NCBI GenBank assembly: GCA_900470805.1
Contig: UCCA01000017.1
Coordinates: 47,526 to 111,525, forward strand
DNA length: 64,000 nt
Reading direction: 5' to 3'
Source: Hyphomicrobiales bacterium
GTDB lineage: Bacteria; Pseudomonadota; Alphaproteobacteria; Rhizobiales; Rhizobiaceae
Shown: positions 6,873-15,565 of the stretch, in pieces
Layout: every line of letters starts with the position of its first letter
Position numbering within the stretch: the stretch's first letter is position 1
The notes under the pieces: model-generated
The model's input: only the letters and a program-made list of their open reading frames with translations
Databases searched by the model: none
What the model was told of the DNA's origin: nothing
Program-made: the position numbers and the translations under genes

Positions 6873-9567
6873 ACGGCCGAAATGGACTGGCCTGCAGAAG
6901 GGGTCGTCGTTCACCCTTCCGTTCGCGCTCCTTGGCGCGGCCGGCCTGTGGCTCTTCTTATTCGCGGCGATCTACGACGCCCACATCGTCTCGTTGGGAC
7001 AAGGGTCCTATTTCGATTATGTCGGTGCGGCGCGTTTTTCCGACGCCATGCACTACACGTGGTCGATCATCCACACCAGAAACACCGTCGGGTTGAGTAT
7101 TCTCGCCTTTGTGTTGGCGTCGCCATTCCTGTTCTTCGTTTTGGGTCTCTGGATGTTGAAGGTCGGAAGGGCCCTGTCGCGCAAAATCCTCTACCTTCTC
7201 CATGTCCGGTCGATGTTCAGCCTAGTTGCCTTGACCGCCATGATCTTCGCGGCCGCCTATGCTGGTGTCATTGTCTACGGCATCGCCTTTTATCTCGTTG
7301 CGACCAAGGCAGGCCAACACGCCGAGATCGCCGGTTATTATGGCAACCACCTTGCGGCCATGTATCAGGCACCCTTCGGTGCGACGGACGCGGCCGGGTC
7401 CTATCAGAAACCATCACGCCAGACCGTCCTTGCGGCACTGGGGGGGCTTGCCGCTGCGGGTGCTCTGGTCGGGTTTCCGATTGGCGCCGCGATCCAGAAA
7501 CGCCAGCGTATGATCATGGGCAGGGCGAGGCTCGCAACGCTGAAGGATGCCGCTGATTTCAGGTTGCGAGACAAGCGCGGCATCGTCCTTGGCCTGAAAC
7601 AGGGCCTGCTCCTGCGCAATGACGGTGACCAGCACGTCATGGTCATCGGTTCGCCCGGACAGGGCAAATCGCGCGGTTTCGTCATCCCGACGATGATGAG
7701 CTTTGAAGGCTCGCAGGTCGTTCTCGATATGAGCGGCGAGCTCTTCGACGAGACCTCGGGCTATCTGAAGGACAAGGGCTACGAAATCTTTCTCTTGGCG
7801 CCAGGGTCGCGTTTCACCGATGGCTACAATCCGCTGGATCTCATCAGCTCAGAGCCAAACCAGCGGATCACGGACTTGCAGAAGCTCACCCAGATGCTGT
7901 TGCCCGAGCGGCTGCGTTCGGATTCCTCCGACTTCTGGGAGGAGAGCGCCAGAATTCTACTGACGGCTATGCTCGGCTTTGTCCTCGAATGCCCCGACAC
8001 GCGCAAGTCGCTGAGCGAGCTCTATCGGATTCTCAATGCGATGTCCGACGAGCGCAAGACGATCGTTCAACTGCTGGAGAATTACGAGGCGGCGCTCTCC
8101 GACCAGACCCGGATGCAGCTGACAAAGTTCGCAGGTCGCCACGAAAAGCTCGGCGAAGGCATCGCCGCCGAAATCGTGGCCAAGCTCAACTTTCTGCAGA
8201 ACCCACTGGTCGAGGCGTTGACATCGATCACCACGATCCCGATCGACGCGATCCGAAAACGCAAGCTTGCCATCTTCATCCAGGCGGACTGGAATGCCAT
8301 GCAGATCTACGAGCGGCTGATCTCGATGTTCATCCAGCAAATGGCCGACACGCTGGTGCAGCTCGGCCCATTGCCGAACGGTGAGCACGAAGTCCTGATG
8401 ATGCTCGACGAGTTCGGCAATGGCGGTCGTATCGACACCGTGCTGACGCTGGCGCCGCTCATTCGTAAAAATGGCGTTCGTTTCGTGTTCATCCTGCAGG
8501 ATGGCGCCCAGCTCGAGCGCCTATATCAACGACCCGGCCAGAAAATCTTGATGGGAGCCTCAACGATAAAGTTGTTCATGAACTTCCAGAACCAGGAGGA
8601 TGCGTCCGCGGTCTCCTTGGCCGCGGGCAAGACGACGGAATGGGTCGAGCAGTCCTCCTATTCGCATCGCCATGGCCGTAGGCAACGCTCGATCTCCACA
8701 GTCCCGGTGTCTGTCGATCTTCTTCCTGTCAACACCCTGATGATGATGAAGCCGGAGGAAGCGATCCTGCAGGTGGCCGGAATGCCGTTGATGCGGATCA
8801 TGAAGCTCGACTCCGGTGGTGAACGCATGTTCGCCAAGGTGCGCAGGTTCAAGCCGATGCCAAAACCCCGGATGGAGCCGGTCGAATGGACGATCGAAGA
8901 TGGCGCCCGGTCTACCTCGGGCGGCGATGGTGCGCGGGCCGCGGCGGGGCAAAATCCGCAGGACCTCCGATTTCTCGTCAAGGAAGGTGTGCGGCAGGTC
9001 TATATTTCTTCCCTCGACGAGCTTCGCGCTCGTCTCGATCTCGATGAGACCCGCGAGGTCGGCGTTGCGGAAGGCAAGCCAGCGGCACCGCAGAAGCCGG
9101 ATCCAAAACCACAGCCGAAACGGGCTGCGACGGGACGCGAAAAATCAGGGAAGAACTCCGCGCCATGGCCGGCGGGCAAAGCTGTCATCGATCTCGAGAT
9201 CGACCAGGAGGCTTTGAGCCGAAAGGTCTATCCTGGAACACCGGATGGGTGGGATGGAATATCATCATTGCAACCGGTTTCTTATGCAGTGGGGAACACG
9301 AAGCTGGGTGGTAGCGCACCCATCCTAAGGCGACAGGACGTCAGGCAGGTCTTCGGCAATGATAGTGAAGCCCTGAGCGAGGCGATATTCCAGCAGACAC
9401 AGGACAGAGCCATCGATGCGGTGGACCTCAACGAAGACGTCGATCTGCTGATTCAGAGCCTCGCCGCTCGGTTTTCGGACGACGCGTCGAGAAAGCATTT
9501 GCGTGAGTTCGCAGAGGCGGCCCGTGATCCCTTGCGGGAGGATCTCATGCCCGTCGGCGAGCCTTAG
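6841..9567 (+). CDS. virD4: VirD4-like coupling protein (T4CP) with long C-terminal extension
   Basis: The start is placed at ATG 6841, 9 bp after a GAGG, inside the end of virB11. The 908-residue product has hydrophobic segments at about 25-48 and 90-150, one more near 200-225, Walker A (GSPGQGKSRG) near residue 270 and Walker B (MMLDEFGNGG) near 520. It docks the relaxase-DNA complex onto the T4SS. VirD4 proteins are usually 600-700 residues. About 200 extra residues follow the ATPase domain: a Lys/Pro/Ala-rich linker near 740-780 and an acidic tail, probably for substrate recruitment. It is the last gene of the operon. Confidence 0.95.
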   Translation: MASVSTHSEIERPKWTGLQKGSSFTLPFALLGAAGLWLFLFAAIYDAHIVSLGQGSYFDYVGAARFSDAMHYTWSIIHTRNTVGLSILAFVLASPFLFFVLGLWMLKVGRALSRKILYLLHVRSMFSLVALTAMIFAAAYAGVIVYGIAFYLVATKAGQHAEIAGYYGNHLAAMYQAPFGATDAAGSYQKPSRQTVLAALGGLAAAGALVGFPIGAAIQKRQRMIMGRARLATLKDAADFRLRDKRGIVLGLKQGLLLRNDGDQHVMVIGSPGQGKSRGFVIPTMMSFEGSQVVLDMSGELFDETSGYLKDKGYEIFLLAPGSRFTDGYNPLDLISSEPNQRITDLQKLTQMLLPERLRSDSSDFWEESARILLTAMLGFVLECPDTRKSLSELYRILNAMSDERKTIVQLLENYEAALSDQTRMQLTKFAGRHEKLGEGIAAEIVAKLNFLQNPLVEALTSITTIPIDAIRKRKLAIFIQADWNAMQIYERLISMFIQQMADTLVQLGPLPNGEHEVLMMLDEFGNGGRIDTVLTLAPLIRKNGVRFVFILQDGAQLERLYQRPGQKILMGASTIKLFMNFQNQEDASAVSLAAGKTTEWVEQSSYSHRHGRRQRSISTVPVSVDLLPVNTLMMMKPEEAILQVAGMPLMRIMKLDSGGERMFAKVRRFKPMPKPRMEPVEWTIEDGARSTSGGDGARAAAGQNPQDLRFLVKEGVRQVYISSLDELRARLDLDETREVGVAEGKPAAPQKPDPKPQPKRAATGREKSGKNSAPWPAGKAVIDLEIDQEALSRKVYPGTPDGWDGISSLQPVSYAVGNTKLGGSAPILRRQDVRQVFGNDSEALSEAIFQQTQDRAIDAVDLNEDVDLLIQSLAARFSDDASRKHLREFAEAARDPLREDLMPVGEP

Positions 9568-9998
9568 GCGCGCAAATTTCCGCAATTGGGTAGCAGCTGC
9601 CACCAGACTCTGGGGCTGCCGCAGCGCATCAGATCGAGACGATTCTGTGGAGTGGTTGCGAATGGTTCTCGTCGCGGATGAGTTGAAACTTAAGAGGGCC
9701 GAGAGGCATCAAGATCGAGGAACTACGGGCGCGTATCGTATCGATGGGCGGCAACAAGCCGCGTTCGACGTGGTATTCAGGCATCCGAGCCGGAACACTC
9801 GCCAGCGGCGCCACGGAGTTGATGAAAGTCCTAGACATCGTTGTCCATGACCGGCAACTTTGTCAAAAGAAGCCAGATTATTCGGCCCAAGTCGATCGGA
9901 TCCCGACGGAGTCACCGGCTTGCAATTACTTATAAATGCTAATATTTTGGCACTAAAGGCGATATTTGAGGATATTTGCTATTATGATAGCATTTAAT
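9568..9998. other. Intergenic region after virD4, no secure gene
   Basis: About 430 bp. One short + strand frame, 9744-9935, contains GGNKPRSTWYSGIRAG and reads like protein, but it has no good ribosome site and its apparent upstream continuation is blocked by a stop near 9683, so it may be a gene remnant. The last 80 bp become AT-rich and hold the promoter/operator of the next gene. Confidence 0.4.
9934..9996. promoter_or_regulatory. Operator-like inverted repeats ahead of the hipB-like gene
   Basis: A perfect inverted repeat TGCTAT-TATG-ATAGCA lies at 9977-9992. A wider pair, TAAATGCTA near 9934 and TAGCATTTA at 9988-9996, brackets it. Such palindromes close to the start are typical of autoregulated HipB/XRE antitoxins. 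The site would cover translation start candidates TTG 9966 and ATG 9984. Confidence 0.6.
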
Positions 9999-10307
9999 AT
10001 GTCTTCCCCAGTCGAAGTTATCGGAGGCTTGGCGGAAAGAATGAAGCGCAGGAGAATTCAGCACGGATTGACCCAGCGGGAACTGGCGGCAAGATCGAAT
10101 GTCTCATACGGATCGCTGAGGCTGTTTGAAGAAAGTGGGAAAATTTCGCTCGAGAGCCTCGTGAAAATTGCCTTCGTCCTTGAGGCCGAGGCTGAGTTCG
10201 ATCACTTGTTTCCTAGTCGGCCGCCGCAGAATATCGATGATATCGTTGATCGTCCTCTCAAACAGCGGGTGCGCCGGAAATCAAGTTCAAACCAATCCCG
10301 CGGATGA
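9999..10307 (+). CDS. HipB-like XRE antitoxin, now without intact toxin
   Basis: A 102-residue protein (if ATG 9999 is used; ATG 9984 or TTG 9966 would add 5 or 11 residues). It contains an XRE helix-turn-helix (RMKRRRIQHGLTQRELAARSNVSYGSLRLFEESG, split here by the turn after TQRE) and a basic tail. The LFPSRPPQNIDDI segment is typical of antitoxins paired with HipA kinases. HipB binds operators and neutralises HipA. The stop overlaps the ATG of a broken hipA (ATGA), showing the ancestral pair. A palindromic operator precedes it. Confidence 0.75.
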   Translation: MSSPVEVIGGLAERMKRRRIQHGLTQRELAARSNVSYGSLRLFEESGKISLESLVKIAFVLEAEAEFDHLFPSRPPQNIDDIVDRPLKQRVRRKSSSNQSRG

Positions 10308-10596
10308 GCGTTAGCCTGAATCTTGAGGGGAGCGAGAAGAAGCTCGGCACCCTCGCCTGGAGTGGTAGGGAAAGGGAAGACGGCTGTTCGCGACAAAACG
10401 TTTTTATAGAACTTCTCACGGCAGGCTCCTCATGCATACGGCGAGCGGCCTATTGAATGCAAGTCATCGCGAGGCATCTCTGAACTATGAGCAGTTGCAC
10501 AAGCTCACGCATATAATGACCCGTGACGCCGCGGAAGTTCTCAAGATGTTCCGAAATGTGACGTCATTCTGGCAGAGCTTGCTGGCAAGCTGGTGA
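10304..10596 (+). pseudogene. Degraded hipA toxin kinase remnant
   Basis: The ATG overlaps the antitoxin stop. The first frame (10304-10456) reads MSVSLNLEGSEKKLGTLAWS, matching the start of HipA-like proteins, then stops. A second frame (about 10417-10596) reads HGRLLMHTASGLLNASHRE and YEQLHKLTHIMTRDAAEV, which belong to the C-terminal kinase lobe. Roughly 150 or more residues in between are deleted and the frames differ, so no toxin can be made. HipA normally has about 400 residues. Confidence 0.7.
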
Positions 10597-10730
10597 CGAA
10601 AATGTTCGGCAATTGCCCGCCGCAGATGAGTGACACCGTCAAAGCTTGTTTACTCGAAGCCACACAACAAGAGCTAGATACCCCGCATTCGGCGGCGATC
10701 GCACCCAAACCGGCAGTGACACACGATTGA
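10557..10730 (+). other. Unidentified C-terminal gene fragment
   Basis: A protein-like frame (CDVILAELAGKLVTKMFG, then a Pro/Ala-rich end closing KPAVTHD) follows the hipA remnant in a different frame and ends at TGA 10728. No start is available. It looks like the 3' end of another gene joined to hipA by a deletion. I do not recognise the family. Confidence 0.35.
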
Positions 10731-10752
10731 TCAACAAGACATCTGATGTGGT

Positions 10753-12111
10753 CTATGGCGCGACTGTTGGGTGGTGAAGCCTTTCAATAATCCAGTCCAT
10801 CAGGCGCCGAGCAGACCTCGCCGCTTCATCCCCAAAAAGATCTGCCGGGGTGATCTGAGAGACTGGCCCGATATGCTCCATTCGCGGCAATGTTTTTGCT
10901 TTTGCAGCCCGATAGTCCTCGGTCTCCAATCCCATCGCTTCGACAATGAACGAGATAGAAGGGTGGTCTCTATAGGTTGCCTCGATGATGAAATCCGGCC
11001 GGCATAGGCCGATCGCTGTCTCCATTGCAAAAAGCGGCTTCAGGATCCGAATTCGAAGGTCCGGCAAAGCCTCAAAAAGAGCATCCTGCAGCCAAAACAG
11101 CAGGTGGGATACTTGCCTTTCGAAACCCGATTCGACCGGGAAGAGAGTGTCGGGATTATAGACAGGCTGGGCATAGGCCTGAACAGCTCGGACCAGCCCT
11201 TCGTCGTCGTCCCCGAAATCGGTGTTGAGCAGGACCAGAAACGGTCCCCGATGGGCGGGGTCGCCCCGCAAGGGTTGGCGAACCTTGCCCATGACATCAA
11301 TTCTTCTGGCAGAGGATGCTGGCAGGACAGCCTGGGCGGAAACACTCTTGGCGTAAAGAAGCATAAATCCGGTGCGCCGGACGGCAGGGGGCCAGTCTGC
11401 ACGGGACGCGGACAGCAATCCCTGCCACCGACTGTCACCATCCCAGTAATCCGCTGCCCACGTTGATGTCAGCGCGTTGAGGGTCCAAGTCCGCAACACC
11501 CGGAATTCCTTTGCAGCTGCGCGCAGCCGTGAAAGCTGCCCGCTGAGGGAGAAAGACGGTCTTTCCTGCAGGGGAGGGATAACGTTGATGTCAGCCTTGT
11601 CGAGGATACGCCACAAAATCCGTCCAAGCCGAGATGGCCGGTCATTTCTCTCGCTCGGCATCGGAGGTTCACCGTTGGAAAGATCAGCGAGACGATTTGG
11701 TATGGCAGGCAGCGGATCGACATAACTCCTGCCAGACTTCAGCATCGGCCGGATTTGAAGAAGGCGGTCGATCAGCGCAGGAGCATCGTCCTTGTCGACG
11801 TGAAACGGGCAGGTTTCCGCGTGGTTTGGGCGCCCGTCGTTGTGATGATCTTCCTGCCTCCTGGGGGTCAACCGCCGCAGCGTAAACGTGCGTTCCTGCT
11901 GGATGGGCGCCAACAATGGCTGGGCTTTCCCCGCGATGCAGTCACAGGCAATCCAACCGTCCATCGCCTTTGCCCGTCGGATTACCGCAAGGGCGACAGC
12001 CTCATCGTCCTTGGACGCCGCATTCCCATACCAAGAACGCAGGGCAACGCCTTCCTCTTGCGTGAGTGCTTCAAGTTCATGACCAGGACTGTTGCGCACG
12101 ACGATTCGCAT
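10753..12111 (-). CDS. Conserved plasmid protein, possible DUF1173 type with SWIM-like Cys/His and nuclease-like end
   Basis: A 452-residue soluble protein. Near residues 54-105 it has CDC followed by HAETCPFH, a SWIM-like spacing of likely metal ligands. Near residues 360-425 it has FERQVSHLLFWL, then RPDFIIEATY and FIVEAMG, which recalls a PD-(D/E)XK nuclease core with the usual Lys replaced. Proteins of this type occur beside rhizobial transfer genes, and DUF1173 is my best family guess, made from memory. The gene lies 12 bp after the small membrane protein gene below and likely shares its transcript. Confidence 0.6.
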   Translation of the reverse strand: MRIVVRNSPGHELEALTQEEGVALRSWYGNAASKDDEAVALAVIRRAKAMDGWIACDCIAGKAQPLLAPIQQERTFTLRRLTPRRQEDHHNDGRPNHAETCPFHVDKDDAPALIDRLLQIRPMLKSGRSYVDPLPAIPNRLADLSNGEPPMPSERNDRPSRLGRILWRILDKADINVIPPLQERPSFSLSGQLSRLRAAAKEFRVLRTWTLNALTSTWAADYWDGDSRWQGLLSASRADWPPAVRRTGFMLLYAKSVSAQAVLPASSARRIDVMGKVRQPLRGDPAHRGPFLVLLNTDFGDDDEGLVRAVQAYAQPVYNPDTLFPVESGFERQVSHLLFWLQDALFEALPDLRIRILKPLFAMETAIGLCRPDFIIEATYRDHPSISFIVEAMGLETEDYRAAKAKTLPRMEHIGPVSQITPADLFGDEAARSARRLMDWIIERLHHPTVAP

Positions 12112-12123
12112 CGACTGCGCCCA

Positions 12124-12417
12124 TCAAAATCCGAGTAGCCACAGGCGATACCCGAGATATCCGACGCCAGCTGCGCCGAGCACTGCGATCGAGGTCTCGA
12201 TCCAGACCCAAAAGCTGCGAAGATCTCGCTTGTCCGTCCGGGCACTTGTGAAAAAGACGGACAGGAGTACGAAGACCGGTACCACCATCGCGTAGCCTAA
12301 CGTCAGCACATCAGAGGTGAAAAACTTCGCACAGAGGAAAACGACGGCCAGAATGGCGGTGGTGCTGAGAATGTTTCGAAGCCGGAAGCGGTAGCATCCG
12401 ATAAAATCAAATGACAT
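12124..12417 (-). CDS. Small three-helix membrane protein
   Basis: A 97-residue protein with three hydrophobic segments (about 15-32, 38-56 and 72-92) and a charged loop SARTDKRDLRS. AGGAG lies 7 bp before the ATG. It is the first gene of a two-gene minus-strand unit with the 452-residue protein. No family recognised. The pairing of a small membrane protein with a putative DNA-acting protein next to transfer genes is the only functional hint. Confidence 0.65.
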   Translation of the reverse strand: MSFDFIGCYRFRLRNILSTTAILAVVFLCAKFFTSDVLTLGYAMVVPVFVLLSVFFTSARTDKRDLRSFWVWIETSIAVLGAAGVGYLGYRLWLLGF

Positions 12418-12701
12418 TGGTCAACTCCTCTGTTTGTGCGTTCGATGCCGGGCGGCGCAGTCGTGGTTGGTCATCCTCTTGCAGGAACCTATCACTGCGG
12501 TATAAGACTGCGCGAGAAGCGGTGACGCTCGCCCACTCTTTCAAAGGGTAAGCAGTTGTTCGGCTTCGGACTTAATTCTGACCTTGGACATGTCATGGCC
12601 CACGGAATCTCTCATCCTTCAAGAGCCCTCGGCTCCAGCATCCTCTGGGGCATGGTGCACCACCATTCGTGGAGTGCTGGTCGCCCGGGAGTAGGTCGCC
12701 A

Positions 12702-13043
12702 ATGGCGCGCGTGAAGACGAGGCACATCAACGAACCGCTAGACCCTTCAGTCCTGGAGTACTTGTCACTTCCGGAGCGGCTTGCAATCGGATTGGATCGC
12801 TTGAAGCGTAACCGTGGGGCGCGAGCCAAGGAGCTCGCCGAGCAACTTGGTGTAACGGAAGCGTATATGTCGCAGGTGATGCGCGGTATGCGTGATGTCA
12901 AATTATCTACTCTCGATAAAATGGCCCGGGAGTGGAATGTGAAGATCGAGGATTTGCTGACCGTCTCCGAGTCAGACCTCCCGCAAATTGCTGTGTTGCT
13001 CGCCAGGCGTCAAAAGATCAAAAAGAGGGACACTCCCGACTGA
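12702..13043 (+). CDS. XRE-family transcriptional regulator
   Basis: Start chosen at ATG 12702 after GGGAGTAGG. An upstream GTG at 12669 would add 11 residues. The 113-residue protein carries a helix-turn-helix at about 35-90 (AKELAEQLGVTEAYMSQVM and STLDKMAREWNVKIEDLL). It is divergent from the 12124-12417 gene across a 285-bp region, so it may control that unit, or the convergent secreted-protein operon whose last gene ends 16 bp downstream. Confidence 0.8.
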   Translation: MARVKTRHINEPLDPSVLEYLSLPERLAIGLDRLKRNRGARAKELAEQLGVTEAYMSQVMRGMRDVKLSTLDKMAREWNVKIEDLLTVSESDLPQIAVLLARRQKIKKRDTPD

Positions 13044-13059
13044 AACGACTGGTGGCCGC

Positions 13060-13605
13060 CTAGTCGTTCAGACTGAACCAGAACCTCTGTTTCACACCAT
13101 CTTCGTTGGGAATGTCGAAAAAATAGGGATCCGCTCGGCGTGGCCGCGGCGTCGCAACCTGTTGCATGCAGCTATTGTTGCCACTGCCATAAACGCTCCG
13201 AACGGTCGTGCCGGGGCCCCTCATGCTCGCGTCTCGATTGCCTGACGACTGGCAGACATTCACCGTTTCGATGCATTGGTCCGGCTCGCCTTGCAAGCCA
13301 TTGGCCCCCTGCGCGCTATATCCGATCGTCGTGCCAGCCGGGCAGTCTCCGTAGGTTTCATGTCCGGGCCGCCCCGCGTTGGCCTCATGGCAGATCGGCC
13401 ATGAGAAGCCCGGGTTTTTCATCGCGGAGATGAGCTTCGTCATGGGCGGAACGCAATAGCCGACACCATGCCAGGAAGGGTTTTGGGAGGCGGCGCACAA
13501 TAATACCTGACAACCCCAAGACGCATCTTCCGACCTCGCTGATGTCGCGGCCAACCACAGTCCCGAGCTGACCAAAGCTGCGACAGCACACAGAATACGT
13601 TTCAT
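13060..13605 (-). CDS. Exported Cys-rich protein of the coupled secretome operon
   Basis: A 181-residue protein with a signal peptide of about 25 residues (ATSARSE) and eight Cys spread through the mature part (GCQVLLCAA, YCVPPM, WPICHEA, GDCPAG, QCIETVNVC, NSCMQQV), which suggests disulfides in the periplasm or outside. I recognise no domain. Its ATG overlaps the stop of the upstream 64-residue gene (ATGA), so it is the last cistron of the seven-gene operon running from 15810. A short repetitive Gly/Ser region lies near residues 125-145. Confidence 0.75.
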   Translation of the reverse strand: MKRILCAVAALVSSGLWLAATSARSEDASWGCQVLLCAASQNPSWHGVGYCVPPMTKLISAMKNPGFSWPICHEANAGRPGHETYGDCPAGTTIGYSAQGANGLQGEPDQCIETVNVCQSSGNRDASMRGPGTTVRSVYGSGNNSCMQQVATPRPRRADPYFFDIPNEDGVKQRFWFSLND

Positions 13606-13796
13606 CCCAAGCCTCCATTCCGTATCAATGCAGTTGCTCTAAGCGACCATGGATCTTCGCGAACGAAAGCCTTCCAGCTTGCTTCATCCCAGCGAATGAT
13701 CCTGATGGTGTGGTTACGACCTGCAGGTACCCCCAGAACGTCTTGACGAGGCTTGCACCCGGATTTATCGAAAGACCGGCCCGATTTTGCGATCAT
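13602..13796 (-). CDS. Small basic protein in coupled operon
   Basis: A 64-residue soluble basic protein (GRNHTIRIIRWDEASWKAF). It is credible because a strong ribosome site (AGGAGG) lies about 9 bp before its ATG and its stop overlaps the next start (ATGA). Its 5' end overlaps the preceding gene by 32 bp. No signal peptide and no recognised domain. If real it is the only clearly cytoplasmic member of the operon besides possibly its neighbour. Confidence 0.55.
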   Translation of the reverse strand: MIAKSGRSFDKSGCKPRQDVLGVPAGRNHTIRIIRWDEASWKAFVREDPWSLRATALIRNGGLG

Positions 13797-13986
13797 GCTC
13801 GTCGCCTCCTCGTTCGTCGATGTTCAACTGGCGAGCGTCGTCCTTGAGGTGCTGAACTTCCTGTTCGAGCTCCGCGACAAGATCCCTCGAGAGATAGGCG
13901 TGCACGGAATAGCCTCCGGCTGAGCCAATCAGGAATGAGCCGGCGCTGCCGCGATCAGCCATCCGATAGAACAATCTCCCCGTCAT
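13765..13986 (-). CDS. Small acidic protein in coupled operon
   Basis: A 73-residue protein starting at ATG 13986, two bases after the preceding stop (TGA-AC-ATG). A TTG at 13992 is also possible. The C-terminal half is a charged amphipathic helix (RDLVAELEQEVQHLKDDA) that could form a coiled coil. No signal peptide. No family recognised. Confidence 0.55.
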   Translation of the reverse strand: MTGRLFYRMADRGSAGSFLIGSAGGYSVHAYLSRDLVAELEQEVQHLKDDARQLNIDERGGDEHDRKIGPVFR

Positions 13987-13988
13987 GT

Positions 13989-14303
13989 TCAATATCCCTC
14001 GATGCCAAGCCGTTTCAGAACAGCGGCCGGATCAGTCTCGCACTCCGTTTTCCAGTCCTGATGGTGCACGCAGGCATAGGCGTACTGGCTGAGATCGGCG
14101 GAGGTCAGATCAGCAAGTCGATTGCCGACGGCCTTCCATTGCTGGACAGCAGGAGGGTCGCAACCCGCGCCGGCTGCACCACACACATTCGGGTCGCGCT
14201 TTTGGATCTGAGATGGCGTGATAACATCCTGCGCAAGACCAAAGGCCGCGTTCGATAAGCCAAAAAGTATCGTGATCGACAGTATTTTGAAAATTCGCAG
14301 CAT
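13989..14303 (-). CDS. Small exported protein in coupled operon
   Basis: A 104-residue protein with a signal peptide of about 24 residues ending FGLAQ. The mature part has four Cys (NVCGAAGAGC, YACVHH, TECETD) and an Asp-rich segment. The gene starts immediately after the stop of the SNase-like gene (TAG-ATG) and precedes the 73-residue gene. Small, Cys-containing and exported, it may be a partner of the SNase-fold proteins. No family recognised. Confidence 0.7.
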   Translation of the reverse strand: MLRIFKILSITILFGLSNAAFGLAQDVITPSQIQKRDPNVCGAAGAGCDPPAVQQWKAVGNRLADLTSADLSQYAYACVHHQDWKTECETDPAAVLKRLGIEGY

Positions 14304-14921
14304 CTAGCCTCCATGCGGATCGTTGACGTCATCGGTCTGTTTTGAGACCGGCAAGGGAAGCGGCAGGCCTGGTTCGGTATCCGCTCGTTCGGGATCCTGT
14401 GCCGCGGGTTTTGCAAGCGATGCATAGAGCCAAGGGGGTGGCAGGCCTGGCGAAGACCAGACGCCATAGCCAAGGCCACGCGCCTTTCTCTCGATATCGA
14501 AATAGGCCGGTACCTGTGGTTCGTCGCGGTAATTGAACGCGTATCCGATGCCCTCTGCAATCGCGGTCGCCGCGAGGTTCGTCTCTCCGACGAAGCAATG
14601 GGCGACCAGAACTTTGTTGCGATCGCGGCCGATCGGCGCGCAGTTGACGTCCTGGCCGAGCGTTCTGAGGATCATCCATGCGCGAGCCACCTGACCCGCC
14701 GGCCAGGATACTCCATCACTCTCGGCCGTCTGATCAAGCCGGGGGGCCTCAAACCCGGCAAGCCGCACCATCTGCTTGCTCCCGACAAATTCGAAGGTCG
14801 TGCTATCGACAACCTGAACCTTGCCATAAATCTGGCGTGGCAGACCGGCCGGCTGCGGTTGGGCCATCAACGGGGAAGGCAAAATAGATAGCGCGATGAG
14901 AACCCTGGAGATGATCTTCAT
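14304..14921 (-). CDS. Exported SNase-fold (thermonuclease-like) protein, active site altered
   Basis: Start at ATG 14921, overlapping the upstream stop (ATGA). The 205-residue protein has a signal peptide of about 20 residues (SPLMAQ) and one staphylococcal nuclease-like domain: VVDSTTFEF, VRLAGFEAPR, GRDRNKVLVAHC, AEGIGYAFNY and GYGVW. In active SNases the first motif is DGDT, the second DxPE and the third carries an Arg. Here the second Asp is Thr, D and E become E and R, and the Arg becomes Lys. The structural Arg in VRL and two Cys are kept. It is probably a binding rather than cutting protein. The tail is Pro/acidic. Confidence 0.8.
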   Translation of the reverse strand: MKIISRVLIALSILPSPLMAQPQPAGLPRQIYGKVQVVDSTTFEFVGSKQMVRLAGFEAPRLDQTAESDGVSWPAGQVARAWMILRTLGQDVNCAPIGRDRNKVLVAHCFVGETNLAATAIAEGIGYAFNYRDEPQVPAYFDIERKARGLGYGVWSSPGLPPPWLYASLAKPAAQDPERADTEPGLPLPLPVSKQTDDVNDPHGG

Positions 14922-15565
14922 TTTTGACCGCTTCCTTGGCTCTGCAAGACGGAAACGGGGTGGGGCAAATCGGATGAGGCCCACAGACCCGCGCGTGCCG
15001 ACCGGGCGCTGTCCTCGGCTATCCTGTAGCCGGGCACGATGAGCTGCCTCTTTTCGTCAACGGCAGCAAATCCCCAGCCTTGGGCAATGAGGTACGTTGC
15101 AAGATCGTACCGATGGTCACCTGATGTCGTCTGGCAGACGACCACGGCATTGTTCCGATCAATGTCTTTGACATCTTCGCAGACCGGACTGGTGTCCTTG
15201 ATGATCGCTTGAGCCATGATAACGTTCAGCTCGCCGCAGTCGCGGGCCATGCCATTCCGTAACGTGACGCGCGTTCCCCTCAAGCAAGCCTGAATTCCGT
15301 AGAGACGATATCGGCGTCCCTCCGAAATCCAGGTGTCGCCTGTTTCGAATTGTGCTGCGACCGGGAACGGGGTGAGCGCAGCATCAGATGTAGCGCTTTC
15401 CGGCGGGGCGATGTCCGGCTGAGTCGCCTGGATCGGGATGATCGAGGGACGATGCGCTGGAGTCGCCGGTGTGCTGCCGTTGGTGATCGGCGGTAATAGG
15501 TACATCGATGCATAAAGGCCCGAGGCGAAGATCGTGGATATGAACATCGCTCTTCCCGCCCACAT
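14918..15565 (-). CDS. Second SNase-fold exported protein, signal-anchored and degenerate
   Basis: ATG 15565 overlaps the previous stop (TGATG); TTG 15568 is an alternative. The 215-residue protein has an N-terminal membrane anchor or signal (about 5-25), a Pro/Thr-rich linker and an SNase-like domain (GDTWISEGRRYRLYGIQAC, IDRNNAVVVC, YLIAQGWGF, ARAGLW). The GDT is retained, but the DxPE motif reads QACLR and the third Arg is Asn, so catalysis is unlikely. The Cys pair matches the sister protein encoded directly downstream. Confidence 0.75.
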   Translation of the reverse strand: MWAGRAMFISTIFASGLYASMYLLPPITNGSTPATPAHRPSIIPIQATQPDIAPPESATSDAALTPFPVAAQFETGDTWISEGRRYRLYGIQACLRGTRVTLRNGMARDCGELNVIMAQAIIKDTSPVCEDVKDIDRNNAVVVCQTTSGDHRYDLATYLIAQGWGFAAVDEKRQLIVPGYRIAEDSARSARAGLWASSDLPHPVSVLQSQGSGQK

